Source: Devosia yakushimensis
GTDB taxonomy: Bacteria; Pseudomonadota; Alphaproteobacteria; Rhizobiales; Devosiaceae
DNA length: 64,000 nucleotides
Direction of reading: 5' to 3'
Assembly (NCBI RefSeq): GCF_030159855.1
Contig: NZ_BSNG01000001.1
Location: forward strand, 2,914,001-2,978,000
This document shows positions 49,908-59,213 of this stretch, in pieces. The position numbers and the translations under genes were made by a program. The first letter of the stretch is position 1; every line of letters starts with the position of its first letter. Under the pieces are notes generated by a model. The model did no database searches. It saw only the letters and a program-made list of their open reading frames with translations, and was not told the origin of the DNA.

Positions 49908-51530
49908 ATGCCGGCCGAACGCACTATCACGCCCGCCAATCTGGCCCAGGCGATGGATCACATTCCCCAAGGGGTGGCTGTGTTCGACAGCGGCTTGCGG
50001 CTGGTCACATCCAACAAGCGCTATAATTCGCTGCTGGGCCTGCCCGACGAATTGACCAGGCGGGGCACGCCGCTATTCGATATTGCACTGTTTCTGGCCG
50101 ATCGCGGCGACCTGGGGCCCGGGGATGCCGCGCGGCTGGCGATCGAGCGCATCAATCTTTTGACCGCCCTGCCCTCGACCGTGACCCAGCGGCTGGGCAA
50201 TGGCGGACAGGTGCTGGAATTCCACTCGGCGCGCCTCCCCGATGGGGGCCTGGTCATCAGCTTTTCCGATGTGACCGCGCGGATCCGGGCGGAGCGCGAG
50301 CTGGAGCGGGTGAACCAATCGTTGGAGGGGCGGGTCGAGGAACGCACCGCGGCACTGACGCGGGTCAATACCGAACTCGAAAATGCCCGGGCCAAGGCCG
50401 ATGCTGCCAATCACGACAAGACCCGGTTTCTAGCGGCCGCCAGCCATGACCTGCTGCAGCCGCTCAATGCCGCGCGGCTTTATACCTCGACACTGATCGA
50501 GCGGGCCAAATCGACCGCTTTTGCCGAATTGGCCAATTCCATCGAGGCCTCGCTGACGGCGGTGGAAGATATCATGTCGGCGCTGCTCGATATTTCGCGC
50601 ATCGATAGCGGCGCGGTGCGGCCGGCGCCGACGGCGGTGAGTGCGCGCGACCTGCTCAAGCGCATCGAGGTGGAATTCGCGCCCATGGCACGCGAGCACG
50701 CCATTGCCCTGCGCATCGTCAATACCCAAGCCATGGTGCTGGCTGACCGCATGCTGGTGGGCCGTATCGTGCAGAACCTGGTATCGAACGCGGTCAAGTA
50801 CACGCCCAGCGGCGGCAAGGTTCTGGTGGGGGTCAGGCGGCGCGGCAATCGCATCCGGATCGATGTGATCGACACCGGCATCGGCTTCAACAAGGATCAG
50901 CACAAGCTGGTCTTTGCCGAATTCTCGCGGCTTGAGCGGGGTGCACGAATGGCCCAGGGGCTGGGGCTGGGCCTATCGATCGTGCAGCGCCTCGTGGCGG
51001 CCCTGGGGCTGACGCTGGAACTGGACAGCCAGGAGGGCAAGGGATCGCGGTTTTCGCTGTTCCTGCCGGCCACCCGTGCGCAGCAGAACAGCGTTGAAAG
51101 CGGGCCCGAGCCCAGCGAAACCAATGTGGGCGTGCTCGATCTCAAAGTGCTCTGCGTCGACAACGAGCGGGCGATCCTGGAGGCCATGGAAGGCCTGCTC
51201 AGCCATTGGGGATGCGATGTGCGCACGGCGCTATCGCTCAAGCAGATCGACCGGGAGCGGCTGCTGGAGGGCTGGTATCCCGATATGGTGCTGATGGATT
51301 ATCACCTCGACCAGACCTCGGGGCTCGATGCCATCGAATGGCTGCGGCACAATCTGGGCGGGCACCTGCCGGCAGCGCTGGTCACGGCCGATCGCAGCCC
51401 GGCGGTGCGGGCGCTGGCCGAGGATCGTGGCATTGCAGTGGTGACCAAGCCCGTGAAGCCCGCCGCGCTAAGGGCGGCGATCAGCGGGTTGGCCAACCAG
51501 AGCGGACGGGCGGCCAAACGGGCGGTTTGA
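49908..51530 (+). CDS. Cytoplasmic hybrid histidine kinase (PAS-kinase-receiver)
   Basis: A 540-residue protein without membrane helices. An N-terminal PAS domain (about 10-130; HIPQGVAVFDSGLRLVTSNK) is followed by a coiled coil (130-165). The HisKA domain has H180 in AASHDLLQPLNAARLY, and the HATPase domain has NLVSNAVKYTPSGG and GLGLGLSIVQRL. A C-terminal receiver has the aspartate in MVLMDYHLDQ. It is of the NahK-like family that often works with LuxR-type regulators, and a LuxR-type gene is convergent here, 13 bases away. The signal is unknown. Confidence 0.93.
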   Translation: MPAERTITPANLAQAMDHIPQGVAVFDSGLRLVTSNKRYNSLLGLPDELTRRGTPLFDIALFLADRGDLGPGDAARLAIERINLLTALPSTVTQRLGNGGQVLEFHSARLPDGGLVISFSDVTARIRAERELERVNQSLEGRVEERTAALTRVNTELENARAKADAANHDKTRFLAAASHDLLQPLNAARLYTSTLIERAKSTAFAELANSIEASLTAVEDIMSALLDISRIDSGAVRPAPTAVSARDLLKRIEVEFAPMAREHAIALRIVNTQAMVLADRMLVGRIVQNLVSNAVKYTPSGGKVLVGVRRRGNRIRIDVIDTGIGFNKDQHKLVFAEFSRLERGARMAQGLGLGLSIVQRLVAALGLTLELDSQEGKGSRFSLFLPATRAQQNSVESGPEPSETNVGVLDLKVLCVDNERAILEAMEGLLSHWGCDVRTALSLKQIDRERLLEGWYPDMVLMDYHLDQTSGLDAIEWLRHNLGGHLPAALVTADRSPAVRALAEDRGIAVVTKPVKPAALRAAISGLANQSGRAAKRAV

Positions 51531-51543
51531 GGCGGCTGGCCGC

Positions 51544-52215
51544 CTAAGCCTTCTCGCCACCGGTCGAGAACAGGGCCTCGAACTGGCCCTCTTCGATACG
51601 GGCGGCGGCGATGACGGCCTGGGTGCGGCTATCGACATCGAGCTTTTGCAGAATGGCCGAGACATGCGCCTTGACGGTGGCCTCGGAGATGGTGAGCTCA
51701 TAGGCGATCTGCTTGTTCATCAGCCCGTCGCTCAGCATCATCAGCACGCGGACCTGCTGGGGCGTGAGGGTCGCGAGGCGCCGCATCAGGGCGGTCTGGT
51801 CGTCTTCCCCACCCAGCGTCATGCCATCGGGCACGAAAACTTCGCCGGACAGCACCGTTTCGATGGCGCGGCGGATTTCGGTGGGGCCGACCGATTTGTG
51901 GAGATAGCCGGCGGCGCCCAGTTCGAAGGCGCGGCGAACGACGGTGCCGTCTTCCACCGCCGAAATGATCATCACCGGAATATCGGGATATTGCGCCCGC
52001 AGCAGCAAGAGGCCGGAAAAACCGCGCACGCCGGGCATGTTGAGATCGAGCAAGACCAGGTCGCAATCGCGATCGGCTTCGAGCGAGGCGCTGAGGCCAT
52101 TGAGGTCGCCGGCTTCCTCCACGCTGACCGTGGCATCGCCCCCGGCCAGGGTTTGCCGCAGCGCCGCACGGAACAGGGGATGGTCATCGACAATGATGAT
52201 GCGACGGCGGGTCAT
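51544..52215 (-). CDS. LuxR/NarL-family response regulator
   Basis: A 223-residue regulator: receiver with the acidic pair in IIIVDDHPLFRAAL, phosphoacceptor aspartate in LVLLDLNMPGVRG and lysine in LHKSVG. The C-terminal helix-turn-helix is LTPQQVRVLMMLSDGLMNKQ, then IAYELTISEATVKAHVSAIL. It is the likely partner of the convergent hybrid kinase. Confidence 0.93.
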   Translation of the reverse strand: MTRRRIIIVDDHPLFRAALRQTLAGGDATVSVEEAGDLNGLSASLEADRDCDLVLLDLNMPGVRGFSGLLLLRAQYPDIPVMIISAVEDGTVVRRAFELGAAGYLHKSVGPTEIRRAIETVLSGEVFVPDGMTLGGEDDQTALMRRLATLTPQQVRVLMMLSDGLMNKQIAYELTISEATVKAHVSAILQKLDVDSRTQAVIAAARIEEGQFEALFSTGGEKA

Positions 52216-52420
52216 ATATCGGGCTCTCTCCGTGGCGGACCTAAATCAGCAATACTGCGGATTCGCGCGGGCGGCAGCCCCGAAATCTGGGCAAATCGCT
52301 CGCTGGTCTTGCATATTGCAGCAATGCTTAACGGGTTCTTTACCATGTTTTCCCAAGAGTGACCGTCATACCTTCGTGTTGAATCGCGAGGGGTCCGTCA
52401 CATCATGACAGGGACTGACC

Positions 52421-55400
52421 ATGGCCCGCGCCTACCCGATTTCGGACATCGCCGACCCTGACCACGAGCCGCAAGCCGGCGAATGGCAGGCGCTCCGCGG
52501 CGAATTGGTGGCACTGCTGGACCAGGTGGAAGGGCGCTACGCGCAGACAGAAAGGGTCGATCCGGCCCTGAGTGGTCTGACGCAACGGGTGCGCAATCTG
52601 CGCGACCAGGTGGAGCGTCCCGAACCAACGGTGCGGCGGCAGGAAGCATTGCGCACGGTCAAGCGCGCAGTAGACCGTTTCAGCGACCGGGGCATGGAAC
52701 CCGAGAACGAGCATGATCCGCTGAGTTCGGCCATCGCCGAAATTCGCGGACGGCAGATGTCGGCAACGGCGGCGGCTTTGGGCCGGCGCCCGGCCGACAT
52801 GCCTGAATTCCGCGAGCTGAGCGCCCTGGTCGGCGGGCTTTCGGGGCGGCTGGAACGGCTCGAAGACGAATTGCACGCGCAGCGCGCCGCCGATGGCGAT
52901 GTGCGGGAAGTCGCCAGCCAGGTCGAACAATTGGCCCATGTGGTGGAATTGCTGGCCGGTGCGGTGGGCGAGACCGGCCAGGTCAAGCGGCTCGAAGTGC
53001 AGATTGCGGCGCTGGGCGCCATGATCGAGGAAGCGCCCAAGGTCGATCTCAGCGCCATCAACAAACGGCTCGACGACGTTTCGGTCACCGTTGCCAAGCT
53101 GGCCGAGTTGCAGGCCCAGCAGATGGAACGCGAGGTCATCCGCGAGGATCGCGTAGCGACCACAGAGGCGCAAGGCACAGGCGCGCTGGCGCCGGCCATG
53201 CATGCGATCGAGGAAAGCGTGCGCAATGTCTATGACCGGATCGACGCCATCGAAAAAAGCGTTGCCCTGTCTTCAGGCGATTTCGAGAAACTGACTGCCG
53301 AAATGGCCGGCTTTACCCGGGCAATGCAGGATGGCGCGGGCCAGCCCGAAGTGCTGGTGGGCAAGGTCGATGCACTGGCCACCCAGATTGGCGGGCTCAA
53401 GAGCGCCAATGGCGATGTCGCTGGCCTCAAGAAGGATATTTCGGCGCTGCGCGATGCGGTGCTGGCCGGCATGGAGCCGCGCTTTGCTAAAATTGAGACC
53501 CAGATCGAAGCGCTGAGCAAGCGGAGCGATGAGGGGCAGGTCGAAAGCCAGCTCAAGCTGCTGATGCAGCGCATGGACGAAACCGGCGCCCAGCTCGATG
53601 GCCTCACCAGGCTTTATGGCCAGCAGCAGGACACGGCCGGGCTTGAGGCGCTGGCCACCATGGTTGCCGAGCGCACCAGCGATGCCATGACGCGCAAGGC
53701 GCCCGCACCGGTCGCCATGTTCAGCGCCGACAGCCTCAAGAGCATTGAAAGCCAGATTACCGGCCTGATCAAAAGCGCCGGCAAGACGCCCGATTACGAG
53801 ACGCTGGCCAATATGATCGCCGAACGCGCCTCCGAGGCCGTCACCAAGGCCAGCCCCGCCGCGGGAACGGCAGGGGAAATCAGCGCGGATGGGCTCTCGG
53901 CGCTCGAAGACCGGATGGCAGCGCTGCTCAATACCGCGGGCAAGGATACGGCCGAACGGCTGACGCGGCTCGAGGCCGCGCTGGCCAATCGCCGGGATAC
54001 GGGCCGGCCGCTGGCGGCATTCCGCACCGATCTCAAGCCGGTGGGCGGAGACAGCCTCAGCGAGGTGCGTGCCGCACTGGCGGGTGTCAAGGCCGCCAAA
54101 GACAGCGACATCATGCCGGCCAATCCCGCGGCGGAAGCGCCGTTGATCGACCCCGGCTTTGCCGATGCCGGACCGGTACGCGCAGCGCTTGATGCCAAGG
54201 TCAGCGCCCGGGTCGCCCCGCCTGCCATGTCAGAGGAAACGCCGGTAGCGCCAACGCCGCCGCGCCCGTTCTTTGACCCGGCCAAGGTCGAGCGGCCGCC
54301 GCAGCCGCAATCGAGCTTTGCCACCAGCACCAGCACCGATCCCTTTGTCAGTGAACCGGTGGAGCCGCCGCCCGCGCCCAGCGTGGAAGCGCCCGCGGCT
54401 CCCAGCAGCACCAGCACCTTTGTTGCCGCGGCGCGGCGCGCCCAGCGCGCACGCCATGAAACGCCACCGGCCGGCCCCTCGACCAATTCGCTGATCGGCC
54501 GCGCCCTGGCCCGGGTCAAGCCCGCTGCGGCGCCCGAACTGCCGGGTAGCGAAGAGCCAGCGGCGCCCGTCGAAACGAAGGCCGAAAAGCCGGTAAAGCC
54601 GCCAAAGGAAAAGCGAAACAAGAAGGCCGAGGCCGCAGCGGAGCAGACCGAAGCGGGGCTACCAGGCGAAGAGACCGCGCCGCGCCAGAGCTTCCTAATC
54701 CGTCACCGCCGGCCGCTGCTGCTGGCAGCAACGCTGGTCGCCGTTTCGATGCTGGCCCTGAACCTAGTCATGCAGCGCATGAACACGGCCCGCGCCACGG
54801 CCAATCCGGCACCGGTCGAAAGCACGATGGTTGACCCCACGCCGGCCGCCGAACAGCCCGTGGGCGATGTTTCTTCGGCTGAGCCGCGGGTGATCGACAT
54901 GATCGACACGACCCAGGTCGGCTCGATCAATCCGGGCAAGCCGATGAGCTTCAGCCGGTCCTCGGCAGAGCCGATTCCGGCGCCGCTGACGACGGCGAAC
55001 GCGCCTGAGGAAGCCAGTCTCGTGCCAGCTGCTGCCGCAGCCACGGCGTCGGCCGACCGCATCCCCGATATTGCGGAGGCGACAGCAGAAAGCTTCGAGC
55101 TACCGCCCGAGGCTTTGGGACCCATTGAATTGCGCCAGGCCGCCGCCGATGGCGATGCACGGGCCCAATTCGAGATCGGCGCGATCTATACCGAAGGGCG
55201 TGCTGTCGAGCAGGATTATGCCGAGGCCGCCAAATGGTATGAGCGCTCGGCTGCACAGGGCTTCGTTCCGGCACAATACCGGCTGGGCAATCTGTACGAG
55301 GCCGGCACGGGGGTCGAGAAGGACCTTGAGGTCGCCAAGCTCTGGTATCAGCGCGGCGCCGAAGCGGGCAACCGCATGGCCATGCACAATCTGGCCGCGC

Positions 55401-55948
55401 TTTACGCCAGCGGCCAGCTGGGCGACCAGGAATTCGAAACGGCCGCCGAATGGTTCACCAAGGCGGCTCAGCTCGGCATGACCGACAGCCAGTTCAACCT
55501 GGGCATGCTCTATGCGCGGGGCCTGGGGGTAGATCAGGACTTCGAGCAATCCTACAAATGGTTCGCGCTGGCCGCCCGCAGCGGCGACGCCGATGCCGGC
55601 AAGGCGCGCGACGACATCGCCAAGTCGCTCACCGCCGACGCCATCAAGCGTCTTGGGAGCGATATCTCGGCATGGAAGGCCGAGCCGATCGAGCTGGCCG
55701 CCAATTTCGCCCCACTGGGCACCTGGGCCAAGGATTTCGATCCCGGCCAGGCCATCAGCACCAGGGACGTGGTTTCCAAGGTGCAACAGGCGCTGGTCAA
55801 GCTGGGCTTCGATGTCGGCGCGCCAGATGGCCTGGCCGGCCCCAAGACCGCCGAGGCCATCAAGGCCTTTGAAACGGGCACGGGCATGGCTCCCAGCGGC
55901 AAGATCAATCCGCGGCTGCTGGCGGTATTGGGCAGCCAGCCGGTTTAG
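52421..55948 (+). CDS. podJ: PodJ-like polarity protein with Sel1 repeats and peptidoglycan-binding domain
   Basis: A 1175-residue bitopic protein. Residues 1-560 are long coiled coils (RLEDELHAQRAADGDVREVA). Residues 560-760 are a Pro/Ala-rich, low-complexity linker. One membrane helix lies at about 764-785 (LLLAATLVAVSMLALNLVM). In the periplasm four Sel1 repeats (about 902-1085; DGDARAQFEIGAIYTEGRAV) are followed by a peptidoglycan-binding domain (1111-1172; QQALVKLGFDVGAPDGLAGP). The architecture is that of Caulobacter PodJ. It probably marks a cell pole and recruits division or stalk factors. Confidence 0.9.
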   Translation: MARAYPISDIADPDHEPQAGEWQALRGELVALLDQVEGRYAQTERVDPALSGLTQRVRNLRDQVERPEPTVRRQEALRTVKRAVDRFSDRGMEPENEHDPLSSAIAEIRGRQMSATAAALGRRPADMPEFRELSALVGGLSGRLERLEDELHAQRAADGDVREVASQVEQLAHVVELLAGAVGETGQVKRLEVQIAALGAMIEEAPKVDLSAINKRLDDVSVTVAKLAELQAQQMEREVIREDRVATTEAQGTGALAPAMHAIEESVRNVYDRIDAIEKSVALSSGDFEKLTAEMAGFTRAMQDGAGQPEVLVGKVDALATQIGGLKSANGDVAGLKKDISALRDAVLAGMEPRFAKIETQIEALSKRSDEGQVESQLKLLMQRMDETGAQLDGLTRLYGQQQDTAGLEALATMVAERTSDAMTRKAPAPVAMFSADSLKSIESQITGLIKSAGKTPDYETLANMIAERASEAVTKASPAAGTAGEISADGLSALEDRMAALLNTAGKDTAERLTRLEAALANRRDTGRPLAAFRTDLKPVGGDSLSEVRAALAGVKAAKDSDIMPANPAAEAPLIDPGFADAGPVRAALDAKVSARVAPPAMSEETPVAPTPPRPFFDPAKVERPPQPQSSFATSTSTDPFVSEPVEPPPAPSVEAPAAPSSTSTFVAAARRAQRARHETPPAGPSTNSLIGRALARVKPAAAPELPGSEEPAAPVETKAEKPVKPPKEKRNKKAEAAAEQTEAGLPGEETAPRQSFLIRHRRPLLLAATLVAVSMLALNLVMQRMNTARATANPAPVESTMVDPTPAAEQPVGDVSSAEPRVIDMIDTTQVGSINPGKPMSFSRSSAEPIPAPLTTANAPEEASLVPAAAAATASADRIPDIAEATAESFELPPEALGPIELRQAAADGDARAQFEIGAIYTEGRAVEQDYAEAAKWYERSAAQGFVPAQYRLGNLYEAGTGVEKDLEVAKLWYQRGAEAGNRMAMHNLAALYASGQLGDQEFETAAEWFTKAAQLGMTDSQFNLGMLYARGLGVDQDFEQSYKWFALAARSGDADAGKARDDIAKSLTADAIKRLGSDISAWKAEPIELAANFAPLGTWAKDFDPGQAISTRDVVSKVQQALVKLGFDVGAPDGLAGPKTAEAIKAFETGTGMAPSGKINPRLLAVLGSQPV

Positions 55949-56084
55949 CCAGCTTGAAAACCTGCCGGCGCCTCCTTTTCTTGCAAAGGTTTAGGTGCTG
56001 CTAACCCGGTCGGACATATTGTTGTCGTGGCTCGCACTCAAAAGGGGGTGCGGGCCACGAGTCTATTGAACGGAACCCACGGTC

Positions 56085-57011
56085 TTGCAGGTCTATCTGC
56101 CGATCGCAGAGCTATCGATGAACCTCTTCTTCCTCGTGGGAATCGGGGGAGCGGTCGGCTTTCTGTCGGGTCTGTTCGGCGTGGGTGGCGGGTTCCTGCT
56201 GACGCCGCTGCTGATTTTTTCCGGCGTTCCGGCGCCGGTCGCCGTGGCCTCGGTCACCGGACAGGTGGTGGCAGCCTCGACATCGGGGGCGCTCAGTCAC
56301 TACCGGCGCGGCGGCATTGATCTGCATCTGGCCATGTATCTGGTGCTTTCGGGCGTTCTGGGGGCTTTTGGCGGCGTGGCAACCTTTGCCGTGCTGCGCG
56401 ATGCCGGGCAGCTCGACCTGTTCATCTCGGTCGGTTTCCTGGTTTTGCTGGGCTTTGTGGGCACGCTGATGCTCAACGAGGCCATCCGCGCCATTATCAA
56501 GCAGCGCAAGGGCGTGGTGGTGCGCGAGCGGCTGCCCAACCAGCATAATTGGATGCATCGCCTGCCGATGCGCGTGCGGTTCAAGAAATCCCGGCTCTAT
56601 ATCAGCGTGTTGCCGGTGCTGATCATCGGGCTTTTCATCGGCTTTGTCGGTTCGCTCCTGGGCATTGGCGGTGGCTTTATCATGGTGCCGGCGCTGGTTT
56701 ACCTGCTGCGGGTGCCGGGCAATGTGGTGATCGGCACCTCGCTGGCGCAGGTGGTGGCCATGATGGCGGCAACGACAATCCTGCATGCCGTACAAAGCCA
56801 GAGCGTCGACATCATGCTGGCCTTCTGCCTGATGGTGGGCGGCACGGCGGGAGCGCAGTTCGGCGCATCAGCGGGCAAGCATTTGCGCGGCGAGCAATTG
56901 CGGGGGCTGCTGGCCATCCTGGTGCTGGCCGTGGCCATCCGCTTCGGGCTGTCGCTGATATTGGCGCCGGCCGATCCGTTCAGCATGGCGGTATTGGGGG
57001 GCGCACGATGA
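56085..57011 (+). CDS. TauE/SafE family sulfite exporter-like permease
   Basis: A 308-residue membrane protein with eight or nine helices in two repeated halves: GFLSGLFGVGGGFLLTPLL, and GFVGSLLGIGGGFIMVPALV, the family's duplicated motif. The start is TTG at 56085 (translated MQVYLPIAEL), which fits relatives better than the later ATG at 56118. The likely substrate is sulfite or another organosulfur anion. The next gene overlaps by 4 bases. Confidence 0.93.
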   Translation: MQVYLPIAELSMNLFFLVGIGGAVGFLSGLFGVGGGFLLTPLLIFSGVPAPVAVASVTGQVVAASTSGALSHYRRGGIDLHLAMYLVLSGVLGAFGGVATFAVLRDAGQLDLFISVGFLVLLGFVGTLMLNEAIRAIIKQRKGVVVRERLPNQHNWMHRLPMRVRFKKSRLYISVLPVLIIGLFIGFVGSLLGIGGGFIMVPALVYLLRVPGNVVIGTSLAQVVAMMAATTILHAVQSQSVDIMLAFCLMVGGTAGAQFGASAGKHLRGEQLRGLLAILVLAVAIRFGLSLILAPADPFSMAVLGGAR

Positions 57012-57766
57012 AGTGGTGGCTCGCCCTGGTCATGGCGCTTCTGCTTGGCATGCCGGCGCAGGCCGAGCGACTGGTGTCGCAATTGTCCAACGACAATATC
57101 GAGATCACCTCGAGCTTCGATGGCGAGCGGATGAATTTCTTCGGGACGATCATGCCCGATGCCGGATCGGACCAGAAATTCGTCACCGGCCCATTCCATG
57201 TGGTGGTCGTTGTATTGGGGCCGACGCAGAACCGGGTGGCGCGGCAGAAGACCAATAATTTCGGCGTCTGGCTCAATACCGACCAGGTCGAATTCGACAA
57301 TTTCCCGAGCTATTTCCACGTACTGTCGAGCGCGCGGCTGCGCGACATCACCGACATCACGACGCTGACCACCGAATATATCCTGCCCGAGGCGCATACG
57401 CTGGTGGCCAATGATGCGGGCTGGTGGAAGACTGCCGTGTTCGGACGTGAACTGGTGCGGCTGATGACCGAGCAGGGGCTGTTCGGCGTCAATGAGGGCG
57501 GCGTCAATTTCCTCTCGGACAATTTCTATTCGGCCCGGCTGACCCTGCCCAGCAATGCGCCGCCGGGGCCCTATATCGCGCTGACCTATGTGTTCAAGGA
57601 CGGGCAGGTGATTGCGCGCAAATCGGAAGGGTTTGCGGTGCGCAAGATCGGCTTCGAGCGGTTTCTGGCCCTGTCGGCGGTGCAGCAGCCGCTGCTCTAT
57701 GGGCTGGTCTGCGTAGTGCTGGCGCTGTTTACCGGCTGGCTGGGCGGTGTTTTGTTCAAGCGCTGA
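57008..57766 (+). CDS. TIGR02186 family membrane-anchored periplasmic protein
   Basis: A 252-residue protein: signal sequence (MKWWLALVMALLLGMPAQA), a periplasmic beta-rich domain, and a C-terminal membrane helix (LLYGLVCVVLALFTGWLGGV) with a short basic tail. The motif LSNDNIEITSSFDGERMNFF fits the TIGR02186 family, found next to TauE/SafE permeases. It may be their partner subunit. It is coupled by ATGA overlap to the permease gene. Confidence 0.9.
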   Translation: MKWWLALVMALLLGMPAQAERLVSQLSNDNIEITSSFDGERMNFFGTIMPDAGSDQKFVTGPFHVVVVVLGPTQNRVARQKTNNFGVWLNTDQVEFDNFPSYFHVLSSARLRDITDITTLTTEYILPEAHTLVANDAGWWKTAVFGRELVRLMTEQGLFGVNEGGVNFLSDNFYSARLTLPSNAPPGPYIALTYVFKDGQVIARKSEGFAVRKIGFERFLALSAVQQPLLYGLVCVVLALFTGWLGGVLFKR

Positions 57767-57779
57767 TTTTTTCCGCGCT

Positions 57780-57832
57780 ATGGCTTTGTGGAGAAAGCGA
57801 TATTCCTCTGGCCGGAACATACGCAAAGCCAT
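57780..57832. repeat. Spaced inverted repeat upstream of the sulfurtransferase gene
   Basis: ATGGCTTTG at 57780-57788 and CAAAGCCAT at 57824-57832 are perfect 9-base arms. GCGC adds further pairing on both sides, with one bulged T. The 35-base centre holds a possible promoter region. Confidence 0.5.
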
Positions 57833-57890
57833 GCGCTGTGAATGTCTATGGAGTTAGTCGATAATCAGGCGTCCACATCTGGAGGCTGAA

Positions 57891-59183
57891 ATGACTGCAC
57901 ACCGTTCCCCCGTCAAACCCTTCCTGCGCTCCGCCTTCACGGCCCTGTCGCTCAATGCCCTGGCTCTTGGCATGGCCCCGGCCGGCATGGCCCTGATGAC
58001 GGTTGCGGCCCAGGCACAGACGCAGGCCTCCATCATTACCGGCCAGGCGGACTTCGAGGCGCTGATCGCCGAGGGCGCAAAGCTCATCGACGTGCGCTCG
58101 CCCACGGCCTATGCCGAAGGCCATGTGGCTGGCGCCATCAACCTGCCCTGGCAGGCGCTCAACGTTTCGGAGAGCGATGGCATCCGCAACGAATTTGCCG
58201 GCGACGCTGAATTTGAGCGGCTGCTCGGGGAAGCCGGCCTCAGCTATGACGACACGATCCTGATCTACGACACCACGGCCCTGCCCGGCCGCGCCTATGT
58301 CGCCTTTGTCTATGCCGGCTTCGAAAATGTGCATGTGCTCGATGGCGGCATCGGCGCCTGGCAGGGCGGGCTGACCAAGGATGTGCCGCAGGTCGCGGCA
58401 ACCACATTCGCGCTGACCCGCAAGAACGATATCCGCGTCGACAAGGACTATGTGGCCGCCAAGGTTGGCGATGCCGCGTCGGTCATCATCGATGGCCGCA
58501 ATCTCGATGCCTATGAGGATGGTCATATCCCGGGGGCGCAGGCGCTGCCGGCGTCGAGCCTTTTGACCGAAACGGCTATTCTACAGTCCCAGCCCGTGCT
58601 GCAACGGCTGCTCGATACGGCCGGCGTCAGCCCCGATCGCGAGGTTGTTTCCTATTGCGGCAGCGGCGTTGCGGCGGCCAATAACTATCTGGCGCTGCGC
58701 AATCTCGGCTATGAAAATGTCGTGCTTTACGATGCTAGCTGGGACGAATGGAGCCGCGATCCGCGCGCCGGCCAGCAGGTCTCCCTCGCCAATTACACCT
58801 TCGAGGGCACGCCGCTGACCGGCAATGGTCCGGCCTTCCTCGATGCCGATGCCGTCAAGGCTTTGGCCGGTGATCCCAATGTCGTCGTGGTCGATGTGCG
58901 CTCGCCCTCCGACTATGCCGCCGGGCACATTCCCGGTTCGGTCAATGTCTTCTGGGACGATACTTTCGATGGCGATCGCGTGCTGAAGCCGGTCGAGGAA
59001 TTGCAGGCGCTTTATGCCCAGGCCGGGGTGACGCCGGAAAAGCGGATCGTGCTCTTCACCCGTGGTGGCCTGCAATTGTCGCACAGTTTCACCGTGCTCA
59101 ACCTGCTCGGCTTCAGCGATATCGACTTCTTCACCGGCAAGTTCGAAGGCTGGCAGAACGGCGCCTTCCGGCCGGCAGTGTAA
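57891..59183 (+). CDS. Exported sulfurtransferase with three rhodanese domains, one active
   Basis: A 430-residue protein with a long N-terminal signal sequence (hydrophobic 20-40, cleavage after AQAQ likely). Domain 1 (about 48-165) has ILIYDTTALPGRA, with no cysteine at the active loop (D127). Domain 2 (180-292) has the loop VVSYCGSGVAA with C256, so it is active. Domain 3 (315-428) has IVLFTRGGLQLSH, with threonine T390. It probably transfers sulfur between thiosulfate or mercaptopyruvate and a periplasmic acceptor. CTGGAGGCTGAA precedes the ATG. Confidence 0.9.
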   Translation: MTAHRSPVKPFLRSAFTALSLNALALGMAPAGMALMTVAAQAQTQASIITGQADFEALIAEGAKLIDVRSPTAYAEGHVAGAINLPWQALNVSESDGIRNEFAGDAEFERLLGEAGLSYDDTILIYDTTALPGRAYVAFVYAGFENVHVLDGGIGAWQGGLTKDVPQVAATTFALTRKNDIRVDKDYVAAKVGDAASVIIDGRNLDAYEDGHIPGAQALPASSLLTETAILQSQPVLQRLLDTAGVSPDREVVSYCGSGVAAANNYLALRNLGYENVVLYDASWDEWSRDPRAGQQVSLANYTFEGTPLTGNGPAFLDADAVKALAGDPNVVVVDVRSPSDYAAGHIPGSVNVFWDDTFDGDRVLKPVEELQALYAQAGVTPEKRIVLFTRGGLQLSHSFTVLNLLGFSDIDFFTGKFEGWQNGAFRPAV

Positions 59184-59190
59184 TCCCGGG

Positions 59191-59213
59191 GGTGCGGGGT
59201 CTAGCCCCGCACC
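59191..59213. terminator. Hairpin between the sulfurtransferase and pdeM genes
   Basis: GGTGCGGGG, TCTAG, CCCCGCACC is a perfect 9-bp stem. It includes the pdeM stop codon (59201-59203). It is shared by the two convergent genes and has no U-tract, so termination is uncertain. Confidence 0.5.
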
